Origin: Viola odorata
Lineage: Eukaryota; Streptophyta; Magnoliopsida; Malpighiales; Violaceae
DNA length: 64,000 nt
Assembly: GCA_963691705.1 (NCBI GenBank)
Contig: OY829543.1
Span: 46,666,564-46,730,563, forward strand
Reading direction: 5' to 3'
The notes beneath the pieces were generated by a model, which saw only the letters and a list, made by a program, of their open reading frames with translations, ran no database searches and had not been told where the DNA came from. Positions 1-11,004 of this stretch are shown here, in pieces. A program made the translations under genes and the position numbers. How positions within the stretch are numbered: position 1 is the stretch's first letter; every line of letters begins with the position of its first letter.

Positions 1-1620
1 TTTTCATTACTATTGCAGATCAAGGCCTAAAAAGGGAGTTTAGGTAAAAACGTGCATTTTTGGTGCATATTGAGCGAATTCGAGCTTCAAGACCAAAAGT
101 CGAGGTCCCGAGTCCAAATCAGCGTTCAAGGTCCCGAATCGGATTCTCCATTCGGGCCCCCGAAGGGCAAAGAACGACATTTCCACGTGTCCTCTCGCCA
201 AAGCTTCCACGTTATCCTCCTGACACTGTTCTGACGCTCTGCACTGACCACCAAATACCTACCGCCCTGACCAAGTCAGCCCTTGAGCCCAATCCAGACC
301 TGCCAAAGCTGGGAAAATCAGACAGCTTTATGCTTTTTCAGCTTTGTGCTTTAAGGAGCATGGATCCACATTTTTAGACTTTCAATTAATGCATTTTGTC
401 TCTAGTTTTAGGCTGAAGATATTTTGTGCTTAGAGCTCTAGTATATAAAGGGCATCTAAGAGTAGTTTAGGGGATCTCTTACATCTCTTATCACTTAGTA
501 TAATTTATTTTAGTTCTAGTTTTCTTAGACTTCTCTCTAGTTTCTCTCTCTAGTTCTTGTTAGCTCATCTCCAAACTTGCTGCCGGGCTTCAAACGGAAT
601 TTAGTAACAAAGTTTTCTTCCCTTAATCTATTTACTTATCTATTATGCTTTCTTCAATTATTAATTGTTCATCTTCAAGTATGAGTAGCTAAATCATTAG
701 TTCTTAGCAAGGGTGATTCAAGGGTTGCAAGGGCAGATTCGAGGCCTTCATGTGCTTAATACATTCTTGATGCCATATTCAATTATCCATCGTTTTAATT
801 ACATCTTTGCATGATATAATTTGAGGCTTGATCAACTGATAATTATCTTATGTGAATGCTGCCATTCGTGTGGTGAATACGGAAGGAAAATTGCATGAAC
901 CAAGTAGGCATCTGTTTAGTCTTGACTGTGTCAAAGTGGTCTCGAATAGATAGGGTGTGTAATTAATTAGAGCGAGGTCACGAGCCTGACAAACTGAGGG
1001 GCTTTTAGCTCTAGATCTGTCTTTTCTTAGCTTCATGGGCAGTTTGAGTATGGCCCTCCCGCATTCGTGCCTGGAGGGATGGCGAACTGTCAAGACTACC
1101 TCATATGTGGAAACGGGGGGTAGTTTCTCTTAAGAGAAAAGTAGGGGATATCCGAGGAATCTGGTCCCTATGTCATTTCTATGATGTCTTGAATAGAATA
1201 TCCTTGCGCTGATGACGATCGGGCCCCCGAATGCAACCTAAGAATACCTTTGCTAAGAATCCTTCTTTATCTGATTATTTGTGCTTATTCCACTTTCTGT
1301 TTTATTAATTCTGAATTTGTGTACTGACTTGCTTTATTTTACCATTCGGGACCCCGAACTGACACCTCAAGGTCCCGAATACTGCTTCCCTAGATAACAA
1401 TTGTTAGCTCCCAAATCTGCCTTGACTAACTTGTTTAGCCAAGTAAACCCCCCCCCCCCCCCTTGATTGTTACTCTTCGTGCTTTTCTCCCCCGAATTCA
1501 TTCAAGACCTTAGATCAGTCTCTCACAATCCCTGTGTTCGACCCTGACTACCACTGTACACTATATCTCTTGTGCACACACGTTTTCAGGCACTATAAAT
1601 TTCTATTTGACTGACAATCA
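1..1620 (+). mobile_element. Athila-family LTR, 5' end cut by window edge
   Basis: This stretch aligns almost end to end with 54097-55716, the 5' LTR of the Athila-type element inserted in the LINE, so it is an LTR of the same family. About 77 bp of its 5' end lie outside the window. It ends in CA at 1620. The sequence after 1620 is not a PBS, unlike the second copy, so this is either a solo LTR or the 3' LTR of an element lying to the left. A TATATAAAG box lies at 442-450. A 15-base C run at 1448-1462 is only 5 C in the other copy. The short ORFs here are not genes. Confidence 0.85.
442..450 (+). promoter_or_regulatory. TATA box of the Athila-family LTR
   Basis: TATATAAAG is preserved in the second LTR copy at 54539-54547 with the same surroundings, as expected for the U3 promoter. 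Transcription would begin roughly 30 bp downstream, inside the conserved 'gggcatctaag' segment. Confidence 0.55.
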
Positions 1621-2606
1621 TCAAGGTACTGTCACCTACTAACTGTGATCGCATAGGGGAAATTTGGTTATTTGGGTAGGGGGTGGAGTTGGTAAAACAG
1701 TCAAATGCTTGAAAAATCATTGATGATAGGAAATACCATGATAAATAATACTGCATTTATAACCCCTATCAAAATTCAGGCCGGGATAACTTTGCTTCGT
1801 TTAATTAACTAGATGCTAGACTAGTTATGTTTCCAACCCTTGTAAGTTAATCAAGGCTGAAATTAGACCCATAAATTTAAACAAGTCTAGTTTTTAACCT
1901 CGTACCAAACTAGTCCTAATTGGAAAAATAAAAACTGCAGTAAAAAATCATAAGCACTATAAGATATCAAAATGCTGAATTTTTTGGTTATCAATAGTTC
2001 AATTGTTTAATCGAGTTTGACCCGACTCAACATAACATAAATATATTTATTATATCACAGAAACAAAAAGAAAAAAAAGGAGACGAGGTTGAACCAATTC
2101 AACAAGACATGTGGACCGGTTTTCAACCAAGTTGATTGATTATTCCCAATTCGATTGCATTTGTGACTGGAATGATAAATCAAACCGATCTGGATCCCGA
2201 ATTATCAGGTGCCATGGAATTGTGTACGCCACTAAAGAAGAGATTTGGTAACTAGACTAAAAGAATAGGGTTTTGAAACTTTAATCGTCCTCCACAAAAC
2301 CAAACCGGTTGATCTAATATGGTTTTAAATTTTACTAATAACTATGATTAGCACCCACCACAAACTAAGGTCACAATTTATATATATTTTAGAATTACAC
2401 TCTCTTTTTTGGCACAGTGGAAAATACAATTCTTCTTAATTAACTTCTTAGTCTAGAAGAGGAAAAGCTCACTACTCTAGTAAACTACGGGCTACAAATT
2501 GGTTTCATCTAATCCTAGAAACCATGGCATAGATCCTTTTAGATTTTTATTTATTTTTGACCTACATGAATAATTTAAAAAAAACTATGTTTAAAACCTA
2601 AAATTG
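1621..2606. other. AT-rich intergenic segment
   Basis: No coding or repeat structure was recognised. It separates the LTR from the 3' end of the DREB2-like gene and should include that gene's 3' UTR in its right-hand part. Confidence 0.5.
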
Positions 2607-4088
2607 CTAAAAGCTCCATGGAAAATCTTGAAACCCATCCCAATTGTATGTTTCTCCACACCCAAAACCAGAATCCATCGCAACTCCATTGTCATTACCA
2701 CTAACATTATTGCCACCTGTGAAGGTTGCAGCACCTATTGTCACACCAATGTCATTGATATCCCAAAACTCGTTATTATCCACGAGCAACTCATCAGGCC
2801 AGTAAATACTTTCGCTTCCGCCAACCGAACCTGAATCCGAACCCGAACTCTGCCATGATCCGCTATTATTCATCCTATCCACCCCCTTAAAGTAACTTTC
2901 ACGACAAACTGTAGACTCTTCGGCGATCGGTGATGATGATGGCAAAATTGCACCATGTGCCACAACATTTTGACCTGAAATAGCATATTGAGAAGAAAAA
3001 AACCGTTATTATTATACGTTAATACAAAATCGTTAGTATAATGTCACCACTCTATCGAGAAATTATACAATACTCTCGATTTTCAATTTTAATGTGTCAT
3101 GCATGCGCCTAGGCATATAAATTATTATGAATAAGAAAAGGTAAGATTAAATAAAAAGTAGAAATATATGGGGAAATACTAGTTATTACAATTGGACCGC
3201 AAAATTAGAATGAATCAGCTACTGTTCGACCGCTAAATCAATTATCGGTTCATTTGCGGGGAAACGGTTGAGTTGTAAAAAACAGTTGAACTTGGACAGA
3301 TCTGAGCCGAATTCTTTTAGTTTTTTCTTCAAAAAAACGTTCTTTTATTTTTATTTTAAATTAAAAATGAGTATTTTTATACTCGAAATAAGTCATTAGT
3401 TAAATCCGATTGAACCAAGTTGACCTAGTAGCTCAAAAACTCGAATGATTTGATAAACAATTAAAAAATTAACTTTTATATTGAATTTAGCCAATATAAA
3501 AATAATTTTTTTTAAAAATAATACGAAATCACCCTGTAAAAGCTCAGCTTATATAAAAAAAACAACTTTGGAGTTACTAGCTCCCATAAAAATTATTTAG
3601 TTAATAAAACAAGTTGGCATTAATAAAAAAGAATTAATTACTATAATACCATGAATCATTATAATAATTAATTAATAATAACACAATAAATAAAAGAGTT
3701 CACCTGTGGATAAAGAGTTGTTGTTGGTGTTGGTGGCAGAAGAAGAGGTTATTGGCAAGTTGAGAGTGGCAGAGGGGCCGTAGAGCTTGATGGCAGCTTG
3801 GTCATAGGCCTTAGCTGCATCAAGAGAAGTATTGAAAGTCCCTAACCAGATCCTGCTCCCTCTATTCGGTTCCCTAATCTCGGCCACCCATTTCCCCCAA
3901 GTCCTCTGCCTAACCCCTCTATATGTGCATAATGCATTCTCCGGCCCTCCTTTCCCTTTCATGCACCCTTTCCTCGACCTACCTATGCACACCTTCTTCC
4001 CCTTATTATTATCATCATCATTTTTATTACTACTATCATTATTATTATCATCGTTATTAGTACTAATATTAGCCTCTAATTTGTTCAT
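2607..4088 (-). CDS. DREB2: DREB2-like AP2/ERF transcription factor, two exons
   Basis: Predicted nuclear DNA-binding activator of the DREB A-2 type, the group that binds DRE/CRT elements in drought and heat responses. Exon 1 is 4088-3704 and exon 2 is 2974-2607, with a GT-AG intron 3703-2975 (729 bp). Together they give 753 nt in one frame, a 250-residue protein. The N-terminus is Asn/Asp/Lys-rich (about residues 8-30) and is followed by a basic KGKK...[16 protein letters not shown] stretch, the usual DREB2 lead-in. The AP2 domain (about residues 54-112) has [19 protein letters not shown], the WLGTF core and LYGP.A.LNLP. Exon 2 encodes an acidic, Ser/Gly-rich tail with aromatic clusters near the C-terminus, plausible as an activation domain. 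The intron lies after the AP2 domain. Family assignment is firm; the exact paralogue is not. Confidence 0.88.
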
Positions 4089-5948
4089 TTTAACACTCTG
4101 AAATATGATCTTCTAGCTCCAAACTCTATGGATATATACCAAAATTATAAAACGCACGTTAGTATAAATTAGTACATTCCTGCCTATTAATGAAGACTCA
4201 AATGATACTCCGTTGGGAGTGACAAGTGGAGAAGTGTAACTTGGGGGAGTGGTTTGGCAAGGAGGGGAATGAGGCAAGTGGCACAGCCACCAAGCACACC
4301 TGCCTTTTTGGCGCTTAACACTGGAGAATTCCAAGACTTCTTCATCTTGAAGTAGCTTAGAATTAATCTGTTCTTTTTCTTTTCTTTTTGTGGTAGTAAT
4401 GTCGTTTGGGTGTGCTTTGGGGAAAACAAAATAGTATGTGAATCTTTGTACGGGTCACTATATCTCATACATTCTATATAATAGAAAAAGTACCGGAGTG
4501 TACAAACTAAAATCTCATATTAAAAAATATATATATATAAAAAAGCCGATCTATTAATGAAATAAGCCATTGGCAGACTTAACCAATAGCATTTTATCTC
4601 GGCTTTAAAAATAAACAAAAAAAATGGTGTGTCATGTCATTTTATTTACTTATTCACATTAGCCAATAAAAAAACTACACGTTAAGGTTGGTGGTTACAA
4701 ATTAGATGGTTTTAAAATTTTAAATTTCACAAATATACTATAAACTTAAACAATAATGAGATAAACCTCAAAAAGATTCGTGCACATATAAACACCTTAT
4801 TAATTTAGGTGCATAAATAATTACAATATTGGATACACTCTAAAGTGAATGTTTTTTTTTATAAACCATTAACTAAGGGAAGGTAGCAATACAGACATGC
4901 CGTGCTCCAAGAGCAACAAAAACAAAGAGGATATCTGAATATATCTCACCTCACTATATTCTTTCAATTTACATTAAGCATTTTAAATTAAATTAATCTC
5001 GTTTGAGTTATGTTATATTTTTAAAAATAATAATTTTTTGAGTATGTTTTTTTTCATTCTCATAAAATTTTATTTAAAAATAGATAATTTTTTTATCACT
5101 TAGTCACAATAGTAAAAAAATCATTAATCATATATAATTCTTATAAATTTATATACTAATGATATATATAAAAAATATCATAATATTAAGATACCAACCC
5201 GATATTTTAACTAAGATAATACTCCTATAATAGCAAAACCAAAATAGTGGCGACAACGTTGAGAAAAGCAAAACCGACATCCCATTGTCGTATTTGTTGA
5301 AAATTCTACTGTATTTATAGTATCGTTATTTGAATTGTAATATCATATAATTATAGAATATTGATATATAAATCTATGTATCCCTAAATTAATAAAAAAA
5401 AACTATATACATGTATTTGTAAAATAGTCTAGACAATTCTTTATGATAAAATAGAATGTTAATTTTATTTTGGATTAAAAAATATTTATGCATTAATTTT
5501 TTTCCATATGGCAAGAATACAACATTTTTAAATGTCCACGTGCCATCACCAAGTAATATACAATTGTTGTCGTATCGTTACTTCCATAGTACATATATTC
5601 TATTACCTGTTCGCTTTCATATTATTTTATAGATAGGTTTTAGTTAGGGTATGACACGAAGCAATATTTAGAGTAAAAAATATATAAATATATTTAAAAA
5701 AATTCAAAAGTAATAACATCGTTCTTTTTTCACGACAAAGATTAACATGAATATCAATATATTATATTAGGGACTAAAATGGTTTAAAAAATAGATTATG
5801 AACTAACTAAAATAAACTGGTAAATTTAGTGACCAACATGTGTATTGGTCAACTATGCTTACAAAACAGGGAGGATTAAATTTCAAGTTCGATTTTTGTA
5901 GTTCAAATTTCTCTATGGAAGGATCATTCTCGAATTCTAGACATGGGC
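4089..5948. other. Intergenic, includes DREB2-like promoter/5' UTR
   Basis: AT-rich sequence. The first few hundred bases are the leader and promoter side of the minus-strand DREB2-like gene. A 52-codon ORF (4345-4187, minus) lies about 100 bp upstream of the DREB ATG and could be a uORF. No other gene or repeat was recognised up to the Tat element. Confidence 0.5.
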
Positions 5949-5953
5949 TGACC
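5949..5953. repeat. TSD (TGACC), left flank of Tat element
   Basis: TGACC is repeated exactly at 27718-27722, directly outside the right LTR. This shows that 5954-27717 is a single insertion. Confidence 0.93.
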
Positions 5954-6530
5954 TGATAATCTATGATTTAGGGGTAGGCCTTCTAATGGAATTACGTCAC
6001 TGCAAGCTCTTCCCATCTGCTCCGATTTTCCTGCAATGCGCCGGAGGAGATCTCCGGCGTAGACTCTCCGACGATCAAGTCAGTATGCTGTGCAAGTATT
6101 CAAAGCTTAGGGATAATAGCAGATTGTATGCGTGTGTGTCTGTGTCCCTTACCTTGCCTTACTGTGCTATTTATAAGCCATACCTGACAACCGTTACCAT
6201 GGCATCAATATAGCAATCAATCGCCATTAAAGGGTGCAATAACTCAGTCTGCAACGTGCGTAACGGTCCTCTCATGACCGTTACGAGCCAGTAACTGATG
6301 TCATTATAGCGACCGGTACCCCGATACCGTTAGATCATCTAGGCATCCGTTATCTTATTCTACCGGTTCCGTCACAGCGAGACACCGTTAGTCTTTATGA
6401 CTGTCCGGTAGTCCCATCTACCGATAGCCTTTATCAACTTATCTTAACTGTGCCCCCGCGATCAGTCAACCGGTCAATCCTCCCAAGGGAAAAGACCCCT
6501 TTACCCTTGGGATTTATCCATGTGTTATCA
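5954..6530 (-). repeat. 3' LTR of Tat element
   Basis: 577 bp with TGATAA...TTATCA ends. It matches 27141-27717 with 9 substitutions, all transitions, and no indels. A TATAAATAG box on the minus strand lies at 6175-6167. No clear purine tract is visible on the element's sense strand next to the LTR (6531-6550), so the PPT is unidentified. The ORFs called inside it are not genes. Confidence 0.95.
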
Positions 6531-7056
6531 GAAGCCCAAACGAAAACGAGCCCGAGTGTTCACCAAGGGTTGTCTCCTTTACCGCCTCCACATCCCACTA
6601 TTCCAACTTCTAGATTTCGCCTTCTATAGCCACCATAAACATGATATCGGGCGCGTGTATTAGTTTCCCTTTTCAGAGTGGTGCCGGTTTTGCAGCTTTT
6701 CAACTTCCTCTTGCAGCTTTTCGACTTCGTCGAAACTCCCGCCAAAACAAAAAGTCAAATGTAATAATAACTTTCTTCAGTTGATGACGTACCCTACTCG
6801 GCCTACGCGACCCTCTACACATCATTTCACGTTTCCTCTTCCCAATATGACGATTCATCATTCGAATTACCCCAAAGGTCGCGTCCCCCTGATTTTCTTC
6901 CGATTGCTTCCCTTTTTCCATAAAAGTATTTCTTTTTCTCATTTTAATTTCTTTCACCTCTTTATAGCATTAAAAAACCCTAAGTTGCCAGTCGCTCTTC
7001 TTCAAGGATTTCTTCGCCGTGCCGCTGCTTCTTCTGCATTCCAAGGTATACCATCC
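6531..7056 (+). promoter_or_regulatory. Upstream region of Tat antisense ORF, cut by Athila insertion
   Basis: This stretch lies between the Tat 3' LTR and the nested Athila element. On the plus strand it has a TATA-like TTTATAG at 6961-6967, then AAAAAACCCTAAG, a motif common in plant 5' UTRs, and a potential splice donor (CAAG/GTATAC) near 7045. It would be promoter and leader of the ORF resuming at 17853. The Athila insertion now separates the two by 10.8 kb. Confidence 0.45.
7052..7056. repeat. TSD (CATCC), left flank of nested Athila
   Basis: CATCC is repeated at 17814-17818 immediately after the right LTR. This proves insertion of 7057-17813 into the Tat element. Confidence 0.93.
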
Positions 7057-8732
7057 TGATTGATCGTTTATTTTCAATGTTTTATTGTCTCTTTTATTAA
7101 TAATTGAGATGATAATTATGCTACTTTAAGCCCTTTTGCTTTCTTTCTTCTTGAACAGACCTGGAACATCAATATGGAGGAAAAGGAACGAAAAGCTTGA
7201 AGATTAGAGCAATAGCAATCAATCGGTGTTGGAATTTTTATTTCAGCCTGCTGCCTGCTACACATTTCCTCTTCATCTCAAGGCCATGACACGAAACTGA
7301 CAATTCCACTCTATCTCAAGGCCTTGAGATGAAGCGACCTGATGGGATTCCAGCTGGACAGCACTCACCAATGTCCGAAATTAAATATTCCTGAGTGCGT
7401 CCCCTGTCTTCTGGAAATTCATTTTCCGCATATTCAGGCCTCTTGGGCCCCTCCTTGTCCTTCTTAATGGCTTACAAGCATTAGAGAAAGTAGGAACTTT
7501 TCTCTTAATTTATGGAGAAGAATTCCCCACTAGAAAAGAATAAAAGACTTTGGAGACTAGGCCAATGATTATTTTTTTGATTGGGCTGTCTCGTTTAAGA
7601 GGAGAGAAAGCTGCCATCAACTGATCCATCATCTATCATCACACGGACAGAAGGAGAGTAGAGGAAGACAGACGCAAGGGAGAGCAATCAACGCCATCTC
7701 CATTTTCCAGTATTTTCTACCTTTGTACAACTGAACTTATTTTGTATTTCTATTATGTATTGTAGCTAAATCCTCGGTTCCTGGTAGGGATTGAGAGATT
7801 GGCAAGCTATGTTGATTGTGAGACTGTGTTGATCTTTAATTAGAAATGAATTTCGTATTTCTTTCCTTCTTGTTTTAATGCTAAACTTGTCTTTATTATT
7901 TTTAAGCTTGATCAACTTGAATTTAATTTGGATAAGTACTGTCAGTTCTCTTGGTAATTCTATGATTAATTCACTCTTAGAGAACACCAGTAGACAATAT
8001 ATCAGTAGGGTAAAAGGGTATTTACTTGATTTATGCTGATAGAAGGAATAGAACTAGACTACCTTCCCATCTCAAGGCCTTGAGAAGGGCCATCCTGGGT
8101 GACAGCTAGGAATGCTGCCAGACTTGACCAGACCTTAAGATGATGAATAATTCCCGATGTCTAGAAGAGGGACCTCACTGATTTTATCAATCCCTTAAGT
8201 TTTTCCATAAGTTTTCTGATTCCTTTGCCTAGACCACGCATGGTCTAGCAAAGTGGCGGGTTGGAGCCTTGGGAGAAGTTTAGGAGGATTAGGGTGTTTT
8301 AAATAGAAGGTTTTCTTTTAATTAACTTATGAAGCAAGGTTGGGGAAATCTTAGTGTAAACTGATTTCCACAACTTCTTCTATGAAAATCATTTTGAAAA
8401 TATTTTGTCAATGATCAACAACATGTCTTTGCCATCTCGTTTATAATCTCTACCCGGAATTGTTTCTCCATTGTGATTTTCTCTATTTTACCACTGTTCA
8501 ATTACATGCTTATTTCACCTGCTATATTTCTGTTTATGTTAGTATTTAATTCTCTAATTTGCAAGCTCTTTCCAAGACCTTGTACTGGATTTGGTTATTT
8601 TCAGGAACTATAAAGATTGGACTAGTCTTGTCTCTGTGGATCGATCCTCTCACCACTGTCTACATTCCATTTCGTATCCAGCATTGAGTTGTATTCTTAT
8701 TACTTTATGCAGGGCATGCGACGGCCCTGTCA
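7057..8732 (+). repeat. 5' LTR of nested Athila element
   Basis: 1676 bp, equal in length to the right LTR. It contains palindromic motif copies at 7314-7329 and 8070-8085. A TATA box is not obvious; TTTTAAATAG near 8300 is the best candidate. The small ORFs inside (7766-7987 minus, 8591-8791 plus) recur in the right LTR and are not genes. Confidence 0.95.
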
Positions 8733-8738
8733 TAATTT

Positions 8739-8756
8739 TGGCGCCGTTGCCGGGGA
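8739..8756 (+). other. Primer-binding site, tRNA-Asp type (Athila)
   Basis: TGGCGCCGTTGCCGGGGA starts 6 bp after the LTR. It is complementary to the 3' end of plant tRNA-Asp, including the CCA tail, and marks the minus-strand priming site. The same 18 bases occur at 55720-55737. Confidence 0.9.
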
Positions 8757-8787
8757 CAACGTGTACTAATCTCTATTTTTCTTGTTC

Positions 8788-11004
8788 ATGACCAGGTCGT
8801 CTAGTTCACAACCACTACCATACATTCCAGAGATTTCCAGAACAGAAACAACAATCAGACTGTCAAAAAGAAAGTTCAGTGAGTTTTCCTCATCGGGATC
8901 AGATTCAGAAGCAGAAGTCAGTTCATCTCAAGACCCTGAGACGAACCGACCAGAACCAGAAGCTGAAGCTCAACCAGAAATGGCAAACGCAGCTGAGCCT
9001 ACTTTAAGAGAGCTCAACCAAGGAGCTGAGCAGGAAACCTTCCTGTGCATCAATTACCGTCCAGTACCCAATGACTGGGCCGTAAAGTCCAACGTAATGA
9101 ACAACATCAGTAAATTCAGGGGCCATCCCACTGAAAATCCTTACAAGCATCTCCAAAAATTTCAGTTTGAATGTGATGCTTTAAAACCAACCAATGTCAG
9201 CCTTGAAAGGGTTAAGCTAAGAGCCTTCCCATGGTCCTTAGAGGACACGGCCAAGAGCTGGTTTTTCAGCCTTCCTCACAACTCCATCAATTCTTGGACA
9301 GTTGCCACCTTCCTCAAGAAGTATTGGTCAGCAACCAAAGCTGGAGTTGCAAGGAAGAATCTCGTTGCTATCCAGCAGCGAGGAGATGAATCTTTTGGAG
9401 AGTACCATCAGAGGTTTAAAGACCTCCAAGAAGTCTGTCCTACACATGGCGTAGCAGAGCAGTCACTCATTCAATATTTCTACGATGGCATGTGTATTAA
9501 GGACAAAGAAAAGCTTGATTCAGCTGCTGGTGGAGCCTTGTTAGACTTAACACCAAGTCGAGCAAGGGCCCTTATTCAAACTTTGGCTGATAATTGCCAA
9601 CAAAATGGAACATATGACCGTTCCACCTCTGTCAACAATTTAAATGTGGCTGCCATTGAGAGACACATGGAAGAAGTCTCTACATTTATGAAGAATTTCC
9701 CAGCCACCATTGCACAAATGCAGCAAATTCAACCTCAACAAGTGACACCTTGTGGAGTTTGTTGTCAAATTGGTCATATGACTCATGAATGCCCACTTGT
9801 AGCAGACCCAGTCAAGGAAGTCAATGCTGCCATGCCTCATCAAGGAAATTCGTACCCCAATACCAACAATCCAGGCTGGAAGAACTACCCTCACTATGGG
9901 TGGGGACCAAATCAGCAACAACCTCCGTTTGAATGGAGGAATTTCCAGCCTAGACCTCAACAAAACTACCAAAATAATCAGCCCCCAGCTAAACCTCAAC
10001 ATCCACAACTACCAGCACCTCCACAACCACTGCAACTCACTGCACCACCACCACCACCACTTGAAGAAACACTTAAACAAATCCTTCAACCATTTATGCA
10101 ATCAACCCAAGCTACCATAGCTGACCTCCAAAAACAGATTGGACAGCTTACCATGAATCAACAGAACACATCAGGTCAATTGCCATCCAATACAGTTGAT
10201 AATCCTAAGCATGCTGTAAATGCCATGACATTGCGAAGTGGAAAAGATCTGCCGCCCAGGGTCAGCTCATCTCAAGACCTTGAGATGAACCGACCAGAAC
10301 ATCAACAAGAATCTGAAACAGAAATGTTGCAGGAATCGTCCACTCCAGTAGTAGAATCATCTACTCCAGTAGGTGAAGTACCAATTCCAACTCCAGAACC
10401 ACAGAAAGAAGCTTCAAACCCTCAGGTAACACCTTTCCCTTTTCCCGAAAGGCCTTCAAAAGCCAAGAAGGAAAGGGATGAGCAAAAGATCCTTGAAGTT
10501 TTTCGTAAAGTTGCTATTAATGTGCCTTTGCTAGACATGATATCCCAGGTTCCTAAGTATGCTAAATTCTTAAAGGATTTATGTACTAACAAGAAGAAAC
10601 TAGCAGGCATAGAAAGGGTGAACTTTAATGAAAATATTTCCGCAATGCTACAAAAAGAGCTTCCTACAAAATGCAAAGATCAAGGTACATTTGTGATACC
10701 TTGCAAAATCGGGAATAAGGAAGTGGAGAAAGCATTGTGTGATCTTGGAGCAGGTATAAATGTTATGTCTCTTTCCATTTTTGAAACTTTGAATATTGGA
10801 AATCTAAAGGAAACTAGAGTTGTTATACAACTTGCTGATAAATCAGTAGTCTACCCCGTTGGAGTGGTAGAGGATGTCTTGGTGCAGGTAAATGACTTTA
10901 TTTTTCCAGTTGATTTCTACATTGTTGACATGCAAAATGAGGATGTTACTAAGACAACTGATGTGATTCTTGGTAGACCTTTTTTTAAGGACAGCCCGTG
11001 CTAA
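8788..11004 (+). CDS. Athila gag-protease polyprotein
   Basis: 738 residues from the ATG at 8788, which begins MTRSS like the gag start of the other Athila element. Residues about 95-260 form the retrotransposon gag domain ([22 protein letters not shown]). A CCHC zinc knuckle (CX2CX4HX4C) sits at about 322-335. A Pro/Gln-rich linker follows, then the aspartic protease with DLGAGINVM at about 652. Gag packages element RNA in cytoplasmic particles and the protease processes the polyprotein. The palindrome-coded peptide VSSSQD.E.NRPE occurs twice. The frame ends 8 codons after a run of seven T at 10980-10986, where the pol frame takes over, so the two ORFs look like one polyprotein split by a one-base insertion. 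Confidence 0.92.
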   Translation: MTRSSSSQPLPYIPEISRTETTIRLSKRKFSEFSSSGSDSEAEVSSSQDPETNRPEPEAEAQPEMANAAEPTLRELNQGAEQETFLCINYRPVPNDWAVKSNVMNNISKFRGHPTENPYKHLQKFQFECDALKPTNVSLERVKLRAFPWSLEDTAKSWFFSLPHNSINSWTVATFLKKYWSATKAGVARKNLVAIQQRGDESFGEYHQRFKDLQEVCPTHGVAEQSLIQYFYDGMCIKDKEKLDSAAGGALLDLTPSRARALIQTLADNCQQNGTYDRSTSVNNLNVAAIERHMEEVSTFMKNFPATIAQMQQIQPQQVTPCGVCCQIGHMTHECPLVADPVKEVNAAMPHQGNSYPNTNNPGWKNYPHYGWGPNQQQPPFEWRNFQPRPQQNYQNNQPPAKPQHPQLPAPPQPLQLTAPPPPPLEETLKQILQPFMQSTQATIADLQKQIGQLTMNQQNTSGQLPSNTVDNPKHAVNAMTLRSGKDLPPRVSSSQDLEMNRPEHQQESETEMLQESSTPVVESSTPVGEVPIPTPEPQKEASNPQVTPFPFPERPSKAKKERDEQKILEVFRKVAINVPLLDMISQVPKYAKFLKDLCTNKKKLAGIERVNFNENISAMLQKELPTKCKDQGTFVIPCKIGNKEVEKALCDLGAGINVMSLSIFETLNIGNLKETRVVIQLADKSVVYPVGVVEDVLVQVNDFIFPVDFYIVDMQNEDVTKTTDVILGRPFFKDSPC

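Noticed and set aside
60..377. Overlapping ORFs of 60 and 105 codons in the LTR
   Set aside because: The copy at 54.1-54.5 kb has indels that change the frames. No domain; non-coding LTR sequence.
1448..1462. C15 run as a possible functional tract
   Set aside because: It is 5 C in the sister LTR; homopolymer slippage or sequencing noise.
7766..7987. 73-codon minus-strand ORF present twice (also 16847-17068)
   Set aside because: Identity follows from its being in both LTRs of a young element, not from coding constraint.
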